A DNA stretch of 14,048 bases. It comes from Bacteroidota bacterium (GTDB taxonomy: Bacteria; Bacteroidota; Bacteroidia; Bacteroidales; Lentimicrobiaceae). This document shows, one piece after another, positions 6,252-13,708 of this stretch (positions are counted from its first letter, which is position 1; every line of letters starts with the position of its first letter). The notes under the pieces were generated by a model. It was not told the DNA's origin, did no database searches, and saw only the letters and a list, made by a program, of their open reading frames with translations. Made by a program: the position numbers and the translations under genes. Location of the stretch: the NCBI GenBank assembly GCA_023428585.1, contig JAEYXG010000310.1:1-14048 (forward strand), given 5' to 3'.

Positions 6252-7409
6252 ATGGAGAATTTTGACGGCAACATCATATCAAAGTTGCCGGCCACAGGCA
6301 CAAGTATTTTCGCTATAATGAGCGGTTTGGCAAATGAATACAATGCCATCAACTTATCTCAGGGATTTCCTGATTTCCCGATAGATGAGACACTGATAAA
6401 GCTGGTTAACGAAAACATGCTTAAAGGCAGGAATCAATATGCCCCAATGCCGGGTATTATGCCCCTGCGTGAGAAAATATCTGAATTGTTTTTCGACAGA
6501 TATAAAGTTTCCTATCATCCTGAATCGGAAATTACCATTACTGCAGGTGCAACACAGGCACTTTATACTGCCATTGAAGCCTTCATCCGTCCGGGTGATG
6601 AAGTAATAGTGTTTGAACCCGCTTATGATAGTTACGGACCTGCAGTGAAGTTACAAGGTGGAATGGTTAAGTATGCCCAACTTAAACAGCCTGATTATAC
6701 TATAAATTGGGACACACTGGCTTCGCTCATTTCAGGTAATACCCGTATGATTATTATTAATTCACCTCATAATCCAACGGGTAGTATTATAAGGGCGTCC
6801 GACCTGAAGAAACTGGAAGCTCTCATCAAAAATCGTGATATTATTGTATTGAGTGATGAGGTTTATGAACACCTTATTTTTGATAATCACAAGCATGAAA
6901 GTGTCTGCAAATACCCATCATTGGCTACCCATTCCTTAATTGTTGGTTCTTTTGGCAAGACTTTCCATACAACAGGCTGGAAGTGTGGATTTGTGCTTGC
7001 CCCTCCTAATCTGATGGCTGAATTTCGTAAAGTTCACCAATTCATTGTATTCGCTGTAAATACTCCGGTTCAATATGCTATTGCTGAGTTTCTTAGCAAT
7101 AAAGAGAATTATATCCATCTGGGCTCCTTTTATCAGAAAAAAAGAGATTTGTTTCTAAGTTTGGTTAAATCGTCACGTTTTACTGCTGTTCCTGCTAAAG
7201 GCACTTACTTCCAGTTGTTGAATTATTCAAACATTAGTGAAGAGAAGGAGACCGATTTCGCAATACGCCTTACCAAAGAATATGGCATAGCCTCGGTTCC
7301 TGTCTCTCCATTCTATCATAATCAAACGGATAATAGAATGCTACGTTTTTGTTTTGCCAAAACAACCGAGACGCTTGAGAAGGCAGCTGAAATTTTATGC
7401 AAAATTTGA
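6252..7409 (+). CDS. ybdL: PLP aminotransferase, YbdL-like (methionine / glutamine transaminase K type)
   Basis: 385 residues, class I/II fold-type I aminotransferase. NLSQGFPDFP (34-43) and QYAPMPG near the start are typical of the kynurenine/glutamine transaminase K and YbdL branch. SPHNPTG (171-177) carries Asn174, SDEVYEH carries Asp202 (pairs with the PLP ring nitrogen) and Tyr205, SFGKTFHTTGWK carries Lys236, the Schiff-base lysine, and Arg365 in MLRFCF binds the substrate carboxylate. Family knowledge: these cytoplasmic enzymes move amino groups between glutamine or methionine and keto acids such as 4-methylthio-2-oxobutyrate. Exact substrate choice cannot be read from sequence. The next gene, 24 bases downstream, is an omega-amidase-like nitrilase, which strongly favours a glutamine-using enzyme because transaminated glutamine gives the omega-amidase substrate. 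Good -7 box upstream. Confidence 0.9.
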   Translation: MENFDGNIISKLPATGTSIFAIMSGLANEYNAINLSQGFPDFPIDETLIKLVNENMLKGRNQYAPMPGIMPLREKISELFFDRYKVSYHPESEITITAGATQALYTAIEAFIRPGDEVIVFEPAYDSYGPAVKLQGGMVKYAQLKQPDYTINWDTLASLISGNTRMIIINSPHNPTGSIIRASDLKKLEALIKNRDIIVLSDEVYEHLIFDNHKHESVCKYPSLATHSLIVGSFGKTFHTTGWKCGFVLAPPNLMAEFRKVHQFIVFAVNTPVQYAIAEFLSNKENYIHLGSFYQKKRDLFLSLVKSSRFTAVPAKGTYFQLLNYSNISEEKETDFAIRLTKEYGIASVPVSPFYHNQTDNRMLRFCFAKTTETLEKAAEILCKI

Positions 7410-7433
7410 ATTGTTTAAAATCAGTATATCAAT

Positions 7434-8234
7434 ATGAACCCAACTCCCATTAATGTTACTATTATACAAGCACCATTGGTATGGGCAAAGACAGATGCTA
7501 ACCTTAAGTATTTTACCAAAGAGCTTGGCAAATGTAAAGAACCTACTAACCTGGTGGTTTTGCCTGAAATGTTTGCAACGGGGTTTGTCACCGATGTTAG
7601 TGACATCAAGGAAACCATGAATGGAAAGGTTATGCGGTGGATGAAACAAGCAGCCTCCAAACTGAATTGTGTTATAACTGGTAGTGTTGCATTGAATGAA
7701 AATGGTTCCTTCTTCAATAGATTGATTTGGATGAGGCCTGATGGAAGCTTCGAGCAATATGATAAACGGCATCTCTTCAGAATGGGGGATGAACATCATT
7801 CCTTTTCACAAGGTACGAAACCGTTGATTGTAGAACTAAATGGTTGGAAAGTGAAGCCTCTGGTGTGTTATGACCTTAGATTCCCCGTTTGGAGTAAGAA
7901 CAAATTAATTGACAATCAATATGAGTATGATTTGTTGATATACGTAGCCAACTGGCCCGCAAGCAGAAGTAGTATCTGGCATACACTCTTGGCAGCCAGG
8001 GCGATTGAAAATCAAGCTTACTGCATTGGTGTAAATCGCATTGGTGAAGACAATAAGGGAATCCCACACAATGGTGGTTCCGTTATTCTTGATTTTAAGG
8101 GAAGACTTTTAACTGGTTGTGAAGATAAAGAACCTGAGATGGTAAATTATTTGCTGGACTATGAATCACTTCAGAATTATAGAAGCCAGTTTAAAGTTGC
8201 TTTGGATTGGGATGAATTTGAAATAGTCATGTAG
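7434..8234 (+). CDS. Omega-amidase-like carbon-nitrogen hydrolase (YafV/Nit2 type)
   Basis: 266 residues, a complete nitrilase-superfamily domain. The catalytic triad is visible: Glu45 in LPEMFATGF, Lys111 in YDKRHLF and Cys145 in VCYDLRFPVW. The sequence around Cys145 and ANWPASR (172-178) are characteristic of the YafV/Nit2 omega-amidases. Family knowledge: omega-amidase hydrolyses 2-oxoglutaramate (and 2-oxosuccinamate) to the dicarboxylate plus ammonia in the cytoplasm. It follows the YbdL-like aminotransferase by 24 bases with no promoter box between, so the two are probably one operon acting in sequence. Coupling makes glutamine-driven transamination effectively irreversible, for example in regenerating methionine from its keto acid. 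The ATG chosen is the first in frame after the upstream stop. Confidence 0.9.
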   Translation: MNPTPINVTIIQAPLVWAKTDANLKYFTKELGKCKEPTNLVVLPEMFATGFVTDVSDIKETMNGKVMRWMKQAASKLNCVITGSVALNENGSFFNRLIWMRPDGSFEQYDKRHLFRMGDEHHSFSQGTKPLIVELNGWKVKPLVCYDLRFPVWSKNKLIDNQYEYDLLIYVANWPASRSSIWHTLLAARAIENQAYCIGVNRIGEDNKGIPHNGGSVILDFKGRLLTGCEDKEPEMVNYLLDYESLQNYRSQFKVALDWDEFEIVM

Positions 8235-8310
8235 TGATTTCCAATAAATGCAATCATGGTCAATTAGTTGGTTGATATACATAATAGGGTGTCTAGAATA
8301 AGAGAAATAT

Positions 8311-9549
8311 ATGCGATTTGAAGATTCACATTTTACACCTGTTATAAAGGAAAATCTTGCCTTAATGGGATTCAAGAGGCCAACTGATATACAGTTTAAA
8401 GCCATACCCCCAATACTTAAAGGTGAGGATGTATTAGCCATAGCGCAAACAGGGACTGGAAAGACTGCTGCATTTGTTATTCCCGTAGTTAACCAGTTGA
8501 TGCTGGAGAAGAATCAGGGAGGCATTCGGTGTCTGGTAATGGTACCTACCAGGGAATTGGCCATTCAAATATCGGAAGTGTTTGAGCTGATAAGCAAAGG
8601 GAGTAGCTTAAAGGTTTTGTGTGTTTATGGTGGTGTTGAGCAGGATCCACAGATTGAAAGGCTTCAAAAGGGTGTTGATATATTAGTGGCTACACCTGGT
8701 CGTATGTTTGATCTCGCAAGCCAAGGATATATATCCATTGACAAAGTTAAAATCCTTATTCTTGACGAGGCTGACCACATGCTTGATCTTGGTTTTATTC
8801 ATGATATCCGACAGTTGGTTGCACAACTTCCAAAACGGCGTCAAACACTGTTCTTCTCCGCTACCATCGATCATGAAATAAAAAAACTTGCTTATTCCTT
8901 GGTGAAAGAGGCAATTAGAATTCAAATCTCACCCAAGGATCCTGTGTCCAAGAATATCGACCATTTCGTGATATATGTTGAAATGGATGACAAAAGATTC
9001 TTTCTGGAACGTATTATAAAAGAGAATCCTGATAGTAAAGTACTTGTCTTTATTCGGACAAAAGTACGTGCTGAGCGTGTTCAAGCTGCTCTGCAAAGAG
9101 TTGATATCTCAAGCCTAACAATGCATGGCGACAAGGATCAAAAGGAGCGTGAGAAAGCACTTAATAAATTCCGCACCGGGGAAGAGCGTATCCTGATTGC
9201 AACTGATGTTTCATCCAGGGGAATTGACATACCTGATGTTCAGTATGTTATAAACTACGACCTTCCTGAGAAAGCAGAGAACTATGTTCATAGGGTCGGT
9301 CGTACAGGCAGAGGAACCAAACGAGGGACAGCTGTCTCATTTTGTAGTAAAGAAGAGAAAACAGTACTTGATGAGATCCAAACATATTTAGACAAGGAAA
9401 TTGATGTACTCACTATTTCGAAAAGCGAGTATTCTGAAACCATTGCATTCTCTGCTGAAGGTCCGAAAGATTGGCAATCATTGATTAATGAAGCTGAAGT
9501 GGAGGAAATAAAGAGAGATAAAAAAAGAGGCAAAAAAAGAAGGAAGTAA
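8311..9549 (+). CDS. DEAD-box RNA helicase, RhlE-like
   Basis: 412 residues; ATP-dependent RNA remodelling in ribosome assembly, RNA decay or cold adaptation is the usual role. Motifs in order: Q motif with Phe21 and Gln28; Walker A AQTGTGKT (45-52); PTRELA (79-84); TPGR (128-131); DEAD (152-155); SAT (183-185); the helicase C domain with VFIRT (247-251), TDVSSRGID (298-306) and HRVGRTGR (327-334). All catalytic residues are intact. The tail is short and very basic (KRDKKRGKKRRK), as in many RhlE-type helicases where it aids RNA binding. The gene begins 76 bases after the nitrilase with no clear promoter box in the gap, so it may be read from upstream or from an unrecognised promoter. Convergent with rprY across 162 bases, in which I see no convincing terminator. 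Confidence 0.95.
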   Translation: MRFEDSHFTPVIKENLALMGFKRPTDIQFKAIPPILKGEDVLAIAQTGTGKTAAFVIPVVNQLMLEKNQGGIRCLVMVPTRELAIQISEVFELISKGSSLKVLCVYGGVEQDPQIERLQKGVDILVATPGRMFDLASQGYISIDKVKILILDEADHMLDLGFIHDIRQLVAQLPKRRQTLFFSATIDHEIKKLAYSLVKEAIRIQISPKDPVSKNIDHFVIYVEMDDKRFFLERIIKENPDSKVLVFIRTKVRAERVQAALQRVDISSLTMHGDKDQKEREKALNKFRTGEERILIATDVSSRGIDIPDVQYVINYDLPEKAENYVHRVGRTGRGTKRGTAVSFCSKEEKTVLDEIQTYLDKEIDVLTISKSEYSETIAFSAEGPKDWQSLINEAEVEEIKRDKKRGKKRRK

Positions 9550-9711
9550 ATCTTTCGTGAGGCCAACAATTACCACTCAAATATTATTTTCCCGAAAAAC
9601 TCAACTGAATCAATAGATCTTCAACTATTAATTTTGCAACATCTAAAGTGACTTGGGCGATCTATTTAAATAAAATCGGCAACGTGCACTATAATTAAAT
9701 ATGTTTGATGG

Positions 9712-10404
9712 TTAGCCTTTTACAACCAGTTTAAAACCAATACCGTGCACATTTATCAATTCTACCCCTGAATCATTTTTCAGGTATTTACGCAATTTGG
9801 CTATATAGACATCCATACTACGAGCGTTAAAGTAGCTGTCATCCTGCCATATTTTATTAAGGGCAAAACTCCTGTCTAATGTTTCATTCATGTTTTCGCA
9901 AAGGAGCCTGAGCAGTTCATTCTCTTTTGATGTGAGCCTTTGTTCTTCTCCATTGAACTTTAAAGTTTGAAGATTATAGTCGAAATCAAAGTTGCCTATT
10001 TTAAAGGTTTTTGTCCCCGATGGGCTCATACCTGATCTTCTTAGTATGGCTTCCATGCGTAATAGCAGTTCGTCCATGCTGAAAGGTTTCGTCAGATAAT
10101 CATCAGCTCCTGCCTGAAATCCTTTAAGTTTGTCTTCTTCAAGTGATTTTGCTGTCAAGAAAAGTATGGGTATCTGCTTATCGTGCTGCCTTATATCTTT
10201 GGCAAGAGTAAAGCCATCTTTTATCGGCATCATCACATCAACTACGCAGAAATCATATTTATCCCTCAGAAACTGTTCATAGGCTTCCTGACCATTAATG
10301 CACAGCCTTGTGGTATAACCTTTTGCTTCGAGATATGATTTGAGAATGTTACCAAGGTTACGGTCATCCTCTGCCAATAGAACTTTTACTTTTTGATTTT
10401 CCAT
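9712..10404 (-). CDS. rprY: OmpR-family response regulator, RprY-like
   Basis: 230 residues. The receiver domain (about 6-118) has the acidic pair Asp13-Asp14, phospho-acceptor Asp56 in VVDVMMP, Thr84 and Lys106 in TKPF. A winged helix DNA-binding domain of the OmpR/PhoB type follows (about 130-228), ending SMDVYIAKLRKYLK and INVHGIGFKLV. The sequence and the partner kinase fit RprY, a regulator described first in Bacteroides. Its targets here cannot be told from the window. The gene starts 17 bases after the rprX stop but has its own consensus promoter (TTG-N20-TAAATTTG) whose -7 box ends four bases before the ATG. This predicts a leaderless mRNA and expression partly separate from the kinase. 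Confidence 0.93.
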   Translation of the reverse strand: MENQKVKVLLAEDDRNLGNILKSYLEAKGYTTRLCINGQEAYEQFLRDKYDFCVVDVMMPIKDGFTLAKDIRQHDKQIPILFLTAKSLEEDKLKGFQAGADDYLTKPFSMDELLLRMEAILRRSGMSPSGTKTFKIGNFDFDYNLQTLKFNGEEQRLTSKENELLRLLCENMNETLDRSFALNKIWQDDSYFNARSMDVYIAKLRKYLKNDSGVELINVHGIGFKLVVKG

Positions 10405-10408
10405 ACTA

Positions 10409-10439
10409 CAAATTTAATATTTCATCCTTTATAAGGCAA
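10409..10439 (-). promoter_or_regulatory. Internal promoter of rprY (TTG-N20-TAAATTTG)
   Basis: On the minus strand TTG (10439-10437) lies within the third-last sense codons of rprX and is followed after exactly 20 bases by TAAATTTG (10416-10409). Both consensus elements and the spacing fit the Bacteroidota promoter. Only TAGT separates the box from the ATG of rprY, placing the transcription start at or very near the start codon. Confidence 0.7.
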
Positions 10440-11984
10440 CCAGATTCTGAAAGTTGATCCTTTACCCGGTTCACTTTCAACACTAACTTTGCCCTCATGT
10501 TTGTCAACTATGAATTTAACATAGCTTAATCCCAATCCAAATCCCTTTACATTATGAACATCACCGGTTGGCACTCTGTATAACTTCTCAAATATTTTTT
10601 TCAGGTTTGCCTTATTAATCCCTATGCCATTGTCTATAATACTTACTTGAATTCCATTATTCATATCACTAGTGGTGATTGTTATCAATGGTTTTCTGGG
10701 TGAGTATTTATTGGCATTATCTAACAAGTTGTTGATTACGTTGGTAATATGCACTTTATCTGCTAATATCAGTGGTTCTGTGGCATTTAATTGAGTGACG
10801 ATACTTCCGTCGCGTATTTCAACCTGAATGGCAATTTTGTGAGCAACATCTTCAATTATACTATGTAGGTTTATTTTCTCCTTTCGCAGTCGGAGCTGTC
10901 CTTTTTCAAGTATTGCCGTTTGTAATATTTTTTCAGCCATATCACCCAAACGCTTGTTTTCTTCACTAATGATTCCAATATACGAATGAACAAACTCTTC
11001 CGATTTGGAGACCGATTTATCATTTAATACTTCACATGCCAATGATACGGTGCTTATAGGAGTCTTGAATTCATGTGTCATGTTGTTAATGAAATCATTC
11101 TTCATTTCCGACAATTTTTTCTGTCTGAAGATTGCGATTATTACTGTCATGAATGAAAGAATGATAACCAGCATCAGTATTCCTGATATGGTTAATATGC
11201 CACCCATTTGTACGAGTAGGTACCGGGTTTGATTGGGAAAGAATAATACAAGGTAATCAGGTGCTGAGTAATTATTCGATGGGAATAACCGGAAATATAG
11301 TCCCTGATCAATCAATGATTGCCTGAAATCTTTATCTTTTTCTATTACCATCAGGTTGCGAGCTTTGCTGTATATGCCAAACTCAAACTGCGCTTTAATG
11401 CCTTTGTTTGCCAACGTCGTTTTCAGCAAAGTGTCAAGCTTCTCTTTTGTTAGCCAGTTCTCAATGTATGGAATAAATGGATTATTAAACATCTCATCAA
11501 ATACCTGGTTCAATAAAAAAGCCTTCTTTCTATTAAGCTGCTGTGCTCTTTCACTTAAGCTTCCTGCACTGTCAATGATACTATCACTACCCGGGTAATT
11601 CAAATTTGACGAATCAGATTTTTTAACTAGTTTCCATTCATTGTTTTCAAGCACTTCACCCCATTCTTGCTTACGTTCATAATTGAATGAGCCAGTGCCA
11701 CTGTTAATGTGCTCTGTGCTGCCTGTTTCGAGAAATATTAAATAATCCAGTGAATCGATTGATCGTAATAATGTACTGTATTCTATGTTCTTACGAATCT
11801 GACGGTTCATCTCTTCCTTCTCTATCTGTATCATTAGCTCATTTACTGCTTCAGCAACACTTCTATGAAAATTGGCTTCACGTAATTCTATAGCATTCTT
11901 GATCCAATAGGTTTGAATACCAATCAATAGAACTATGGCAATACTTACCATTAACGTAATCCAGATAATCAGTCGACTGTTCAT
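10422..11984 (-). CDS. rprX: Sensor histidine kinase, RprX-like
   Basis: 520 residues. A first membrane helix (about 6-27) and a second (about 261-286) enclose a periplasmic region of about 230 residues with no sensor domain I recognise. HisKA follows with phospho-accepting His304 in NNMTHEFKTP, then HATPase_c with the N box NVINNLLDNANKYSP (415-429), G1 DNGIGI (451-456) and G2 GFGLGLSYVK (481-490). It should autophosphorylate and pass phosphate to Asp56 of RprY, encoded directly downstream. A TACCTTTG box ends four bases before the ATG (11984), suggesting a leaderless mRNA. The start is supported by the immediate hydrophobic helix. The signal sensed is unknown. Confidence 0.93.
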   Translation of the reverse strand: MNSRLIIWITLMVSIAIVLLIGIQTYWIKNAIELREANFHRSVAEAVNELMIQIEKEEMNRQIRKNIEYSTLLRSIDSLDYLIFLETGSTEHINSGTGSFNYERKQEWGEVLENNEWKLVKKSDSSNLNYPGSDSIIDSAGSLSERAQQLNRKKAFLLNQVFDEMFNNPFIPYIENWLTKEKLDTLLKTTLANKGIKAQFEFGIYSKARNLMVIEKDKDFRQSLIDQGLYFRLFPSNNYSAPDYLVLFFPNQTRYLLVQMGGILTISGILMLVIILSFMTVIIAIFRQKKLSEMKNDFINNMTHEFKTPISTVSLACEVLNDKSVSKSEEFVHSYIGIISEENKRLGDMAEKILQTAILEKGQLRLRKEKINLHSIIEDVAHKIAIQVEIRDGSIVTQLNATEPLILADKVHITNVINNLLDNANKYSPRKPLITITTSDMNNGIQVSIIDNGIGINKANLKKIFEKLYRVPTGDVHNVKGFGLGLSYVKFIVDKHEGKVSVESEPGKGSTFRIWLPYKG

Positions 11985-11988
11985 AACA

Positions 11989-12022
11989 CAAAGGTATGTG
12001 ACCTAATTGTTTGTATATCCAA
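11989..12022 (-). promoter_or_regulatory. Promoter of rprX (TACCTTTG box; distant TTG)
   Basis: TACCTTTG (11996-11989, minus strand) is a perfect TAnnTTTG and ends exactly four bases (TGTT) before the rprX ATG. The nearest TTG (12022-12020) is 23 bases upstream of the box, longer than the usual 19-21, so the -33 element is weak or replaced by an activator. Confidence 0.6.
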
Positions 12023-12054
12023 ACCTTAACATCTTTTAACGTTTGTTGTAATTG

Positions 12055-12068
12055 GTTAACATGTCAAC
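12055..12068. promoter_or_regulatory. Near-palindrome upstream of rprX, possible operator
   Basis: GTTAACATGTCAAC pairs with its own reverse complement at 6 of 7 positions. It lies about 60 bases upstream of the rprX -7 box and 15 bases upstream of the small-RNA -7 box, where a regulator could affect either transcript. Short palindromes are common by chance in AT-rich DNA. Confidence 0.25.
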
Positions 12069-12082
12069 GAGGCTCATGATTG

Positions 12083-12090
12083 TACATTTG
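12083..12090 (+). promoter_or_regulatory. -7 box (TACATTTG) for the candidate small RNA
   Basis: A perfect TAnnTTTG match on the + strand. With the four-base offset seen at rprX and rprY, transcription would begin at 12095, the first base of a hairpin. No TTG lies at the usual -33 distance (nearest is 28 bases upstream). Confidence 0.45.
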
Positions 12091-12094
12091 TATT

Positions 12095-12213
12095 GTCAAA
12101 AGTGATTGACTATACCAATTGATTATATAGTAGTGTGTGTGTGAAACTATAAATTGGTTTTGTTGTGTGTAAAAAAACGAATGCAGCTTTGATATGCTGC
12201 ATTCGTTTTTTTT
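12095..12213 (+). ncRNA. Candidate structured small RNA, about 119 nt
   Basis: Three consecutive stem-loops fill this span. Hairpin 1 is GTCAA/TTGAC (12095-12110, 6-base loop). Hairpin 2 pairs ACCAATT (12114-12120) with AATTGGT (12152-12158) and TATAGT (12126-12131) with ACTATA (12146-12151), which makes 13 pairs with a 5-base bulge on the left and a GT-repeat loop. Hairpin 3 is a strong intrinsic terminator (12171-12213). A -7 box sits just upstream. No gene on either strand ends here (rprX starts leftward, pgi starts rightward with its own -7 box after the terminator), so the terminator needs a transcript to end. I recognise no known RNA family and see no convincing short ORF. An alternative is a regulatory leader for pgi with an attenuator. 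Confidence 0.5.
12171..12213. terminator. Strong intrinsic terminator in the rprX-pgi divergent region
   Basis: CGAATGCAGC (12178-12187) pairs perfectly with GCTGCATTCG (12196-12205) across an 8-base loop, flanked by seven A and eight T, so it can end transcripts on either strand. It is not at the end of any protein gene, which supports a separate + strand RNA upstream of it. Confidence 0.85.
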
Positions 12214-12225
12214 ATAATATTGAAC

Positions 12226-12233
12226 TACCTTTG
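12226..12233 (+). promoter_or_regulatory. -7 box (TACCTTTG) of pgi
   Basis: A perfect TAnnTTTG match 59 bases before the pgi ATG, giving a leader of about 55 bases. The -33 position holds TTC (21 bases upstream) inside the terminator's right arm, so promoter and terminator overlap. Confidence 0.6.
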
Positions 12234-12292
12234 TCGATTGTATGTTTATCCAATTTATCCTGTAATTCAACAGCATTCTTACCCAACACACA

Positions 12293-13645
12293 ATGATTGA
12301 TCTTACTATAGATACCCGCGGCCTGGAAGGCTTTGTCGATAATACGACACTTGAAACATTCACAAATGAGTTAATCCTGCATCAAGGAACTTTGCTCAAT
12401 AAAAGTGGAAAAGGTAACGATTTTCTCGGTTGGATAACTTTGCCTGATGAGATTAATGATGATATGCTCAGCAGCATTGAAAGTGATGCCCGTTTTATTG
12501 CTCGTAGTGCTGATATTTATGTCGTTATAGGAATTGGGGGTTCATATTTAGGCGCAAGAGCCGTAATTGAAGCATTGCAAAATAATTTTGCATCATTATT
12601 ATCGCGTGACCACAGAGGAAAACCTTTTGTGGTATATGCCGGCAATAATATCTCTGAGGATTATCTTGCTGATTTGCTTAAGATCCTTGATCAGCGAGAT
12701 TATGCATTGGCTGTCATATCAAAGAGTGGTACAACAACTGAGCCTGCTATAGCATTCAGGATATTGCGCAAGCATCTGGAAGAGAAATATGGCAAGGAAG
12801 AGTCAAGAAAACGTATAATTGCAATTACTGATCAGTCAAAGGGAGCCCTGAAGCGTCTTGCTACCTCTGAAGGGTATAAAACGTATGATGTGCCCGATGA
12901 TATAGGAGGCCGATACTCGGTACTTACTCCTGTAGGATTATTGCCCATTGCTGTTGCAGGATTTGATATTCGTAAGTTAATTGAAGGTGCCAAAGCAATG
13001 AAGGAGGTGGTTACAACTGCCAAAACCTTAGATGATAATCCGGCGTTCAAATATGTTGCTGCCCGAAATGCTTTATACAGAGCAGGTAAACCGGTGGAGG
13101 TTATGGTCAACTATCTGCCCTCTCTAATCTATATTACTGAATGGTGGAAACAGCTCTTTGGCGAAAGTGAAGGCAAAAACAATAGAGGTATTTTCCCAGC
13201 CGGCGTTAGTTTTACTACAGATCTCCATAGCATGGGGCAATATGTTCAGGATGGGCTGCGTATTCTATTTGAAACTGTGCTAAGTATTGATCAACCTCAA
13301 AAGAATCTGACTGTACCATTCGAGGACGATGATTCTGATGGTCTTAACTTTGTTGCACGAAAGAGAATACACCTGGTTAATCGTGAAGCAGAACGAGGTA
13401 CTTTTCTTGCTCATGTTGATGGCGGTGTACCCAATATACATATCAGGCTACCACAACTAAATGAATTCACATTAGGCCAATTAATCTATTTCTATGAATT
13501 CTCGTGTGCGCTTTCAGGCTATGTTCTTGATGTAAATCCTTTTGACCAGCCCGGAGTGGAAGCTTACAAGAAGAATATGTTTGCTTTGTTAGGGAAGCCC
13601 GGCTTCGAAAAGCAAACAGAAGAACTCAGAGAACGATTGAAATAG
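12293..13645 (+). CDS. pgi: Glucose-6-phosphate isomerase
   Basis: 450 residues, the usual length of the shorter bacterial PGI form (E. coli has about 550). Interconverts glucose 6-phosphate and fructose 6-phosphate in the cytoplasm. Motifs: IGIGGSYLGARA (79-90) and SKSGTTTE (143-150) for phosphate binding, GGRYSV (205-210), the signature FGESEGKNNRGIFPAG (289-304) containing catalytic Glu291, His312 in TDLHSMGQ, and Lys426 in GVEAYKKNMF near the C-terminus. All key residues are present. The start is the first ATG after a good -7 box and gives the normal N-terminus. The next gene lies 63 bases downstream in the same reading frame, separated only by the TAG stop; no terminator is visible between them, so they may be co-transcribed. 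Confidence 0.98.
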   Translation: MIDLTIDTRGLEGFVDNTTLETFTNELILHQGTLLNKSGKGNDFLGWITLPDEINDDMLSSIESDARFIARSADIYVVIGIGGSYLGARAVIEALQNNFASLLSRDHRGKPFVVYAGNNISEDYLADLLKILDQRDYALAVISKSGTTTEPAIAFRILRKHLEEKYGKEESRKRIIAITDQSKGALKRLATSEGYKTYDVPDDIGGRYSVLTPVGLLPIAVAGFDIRKLIEGAKAMKEVVTTAKTLDDNPAFKYVAARNALYRAGKPVEVMVNYLPSLIYITEWWKQLFGESEGKNNRGIFPAGVSFTTDLHSMGQYVQDGLRILFETVLSIDQPQKNLTVPFEDDDSDGLNFVARKRIHLVNREAERGTFLAHVDGGVPNIHIRLPQLNEFTLGQLIYFYEFSCALSGYVLDVNPFDQPGVEAYKKNMFALLGKPGFEKQTEELRERLK

Positions 13646-13708
13646 TTCTCATGTCACTTCCAATTTTTGAATGTTAGCATTGAATCAAATCAACTTAATG
13701 AAATAGCA

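Noticed and set aside
9629..9636. TAATTTTG on the + strand downstream of the helicase gene, a -7 box match
   Set aside because: It points into the 3' end of the convergent rprY gene, has no TTG upstream and no gene or terminator downstream. Six fixed AT-rich bases recur by chance in this DNA.
9613..9665. Inverted repeat ATAGATC / GATCTAT between the helicase gene and rprY
   Set aside because: Only 7 bp with a 39-base spacer and no T tract, so not a convincing terminator or operator.
12133..12143. Short GT repeat as a possible phase-variation microsatellite
   Set aside because: It is only about five units, lies in non-coding DNA in the loop of a hairpin, and does not overlap a promoter spacer or reading frame.
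12064..12363. A 99-codon minus-strand frame across the rprX-pgi space
   Set aside because: It runs antisense through the terminator, the candidate RNA and the pgi start; its composition (clusters of Tyr, Ser, Ile, Asn) is not protein-like.
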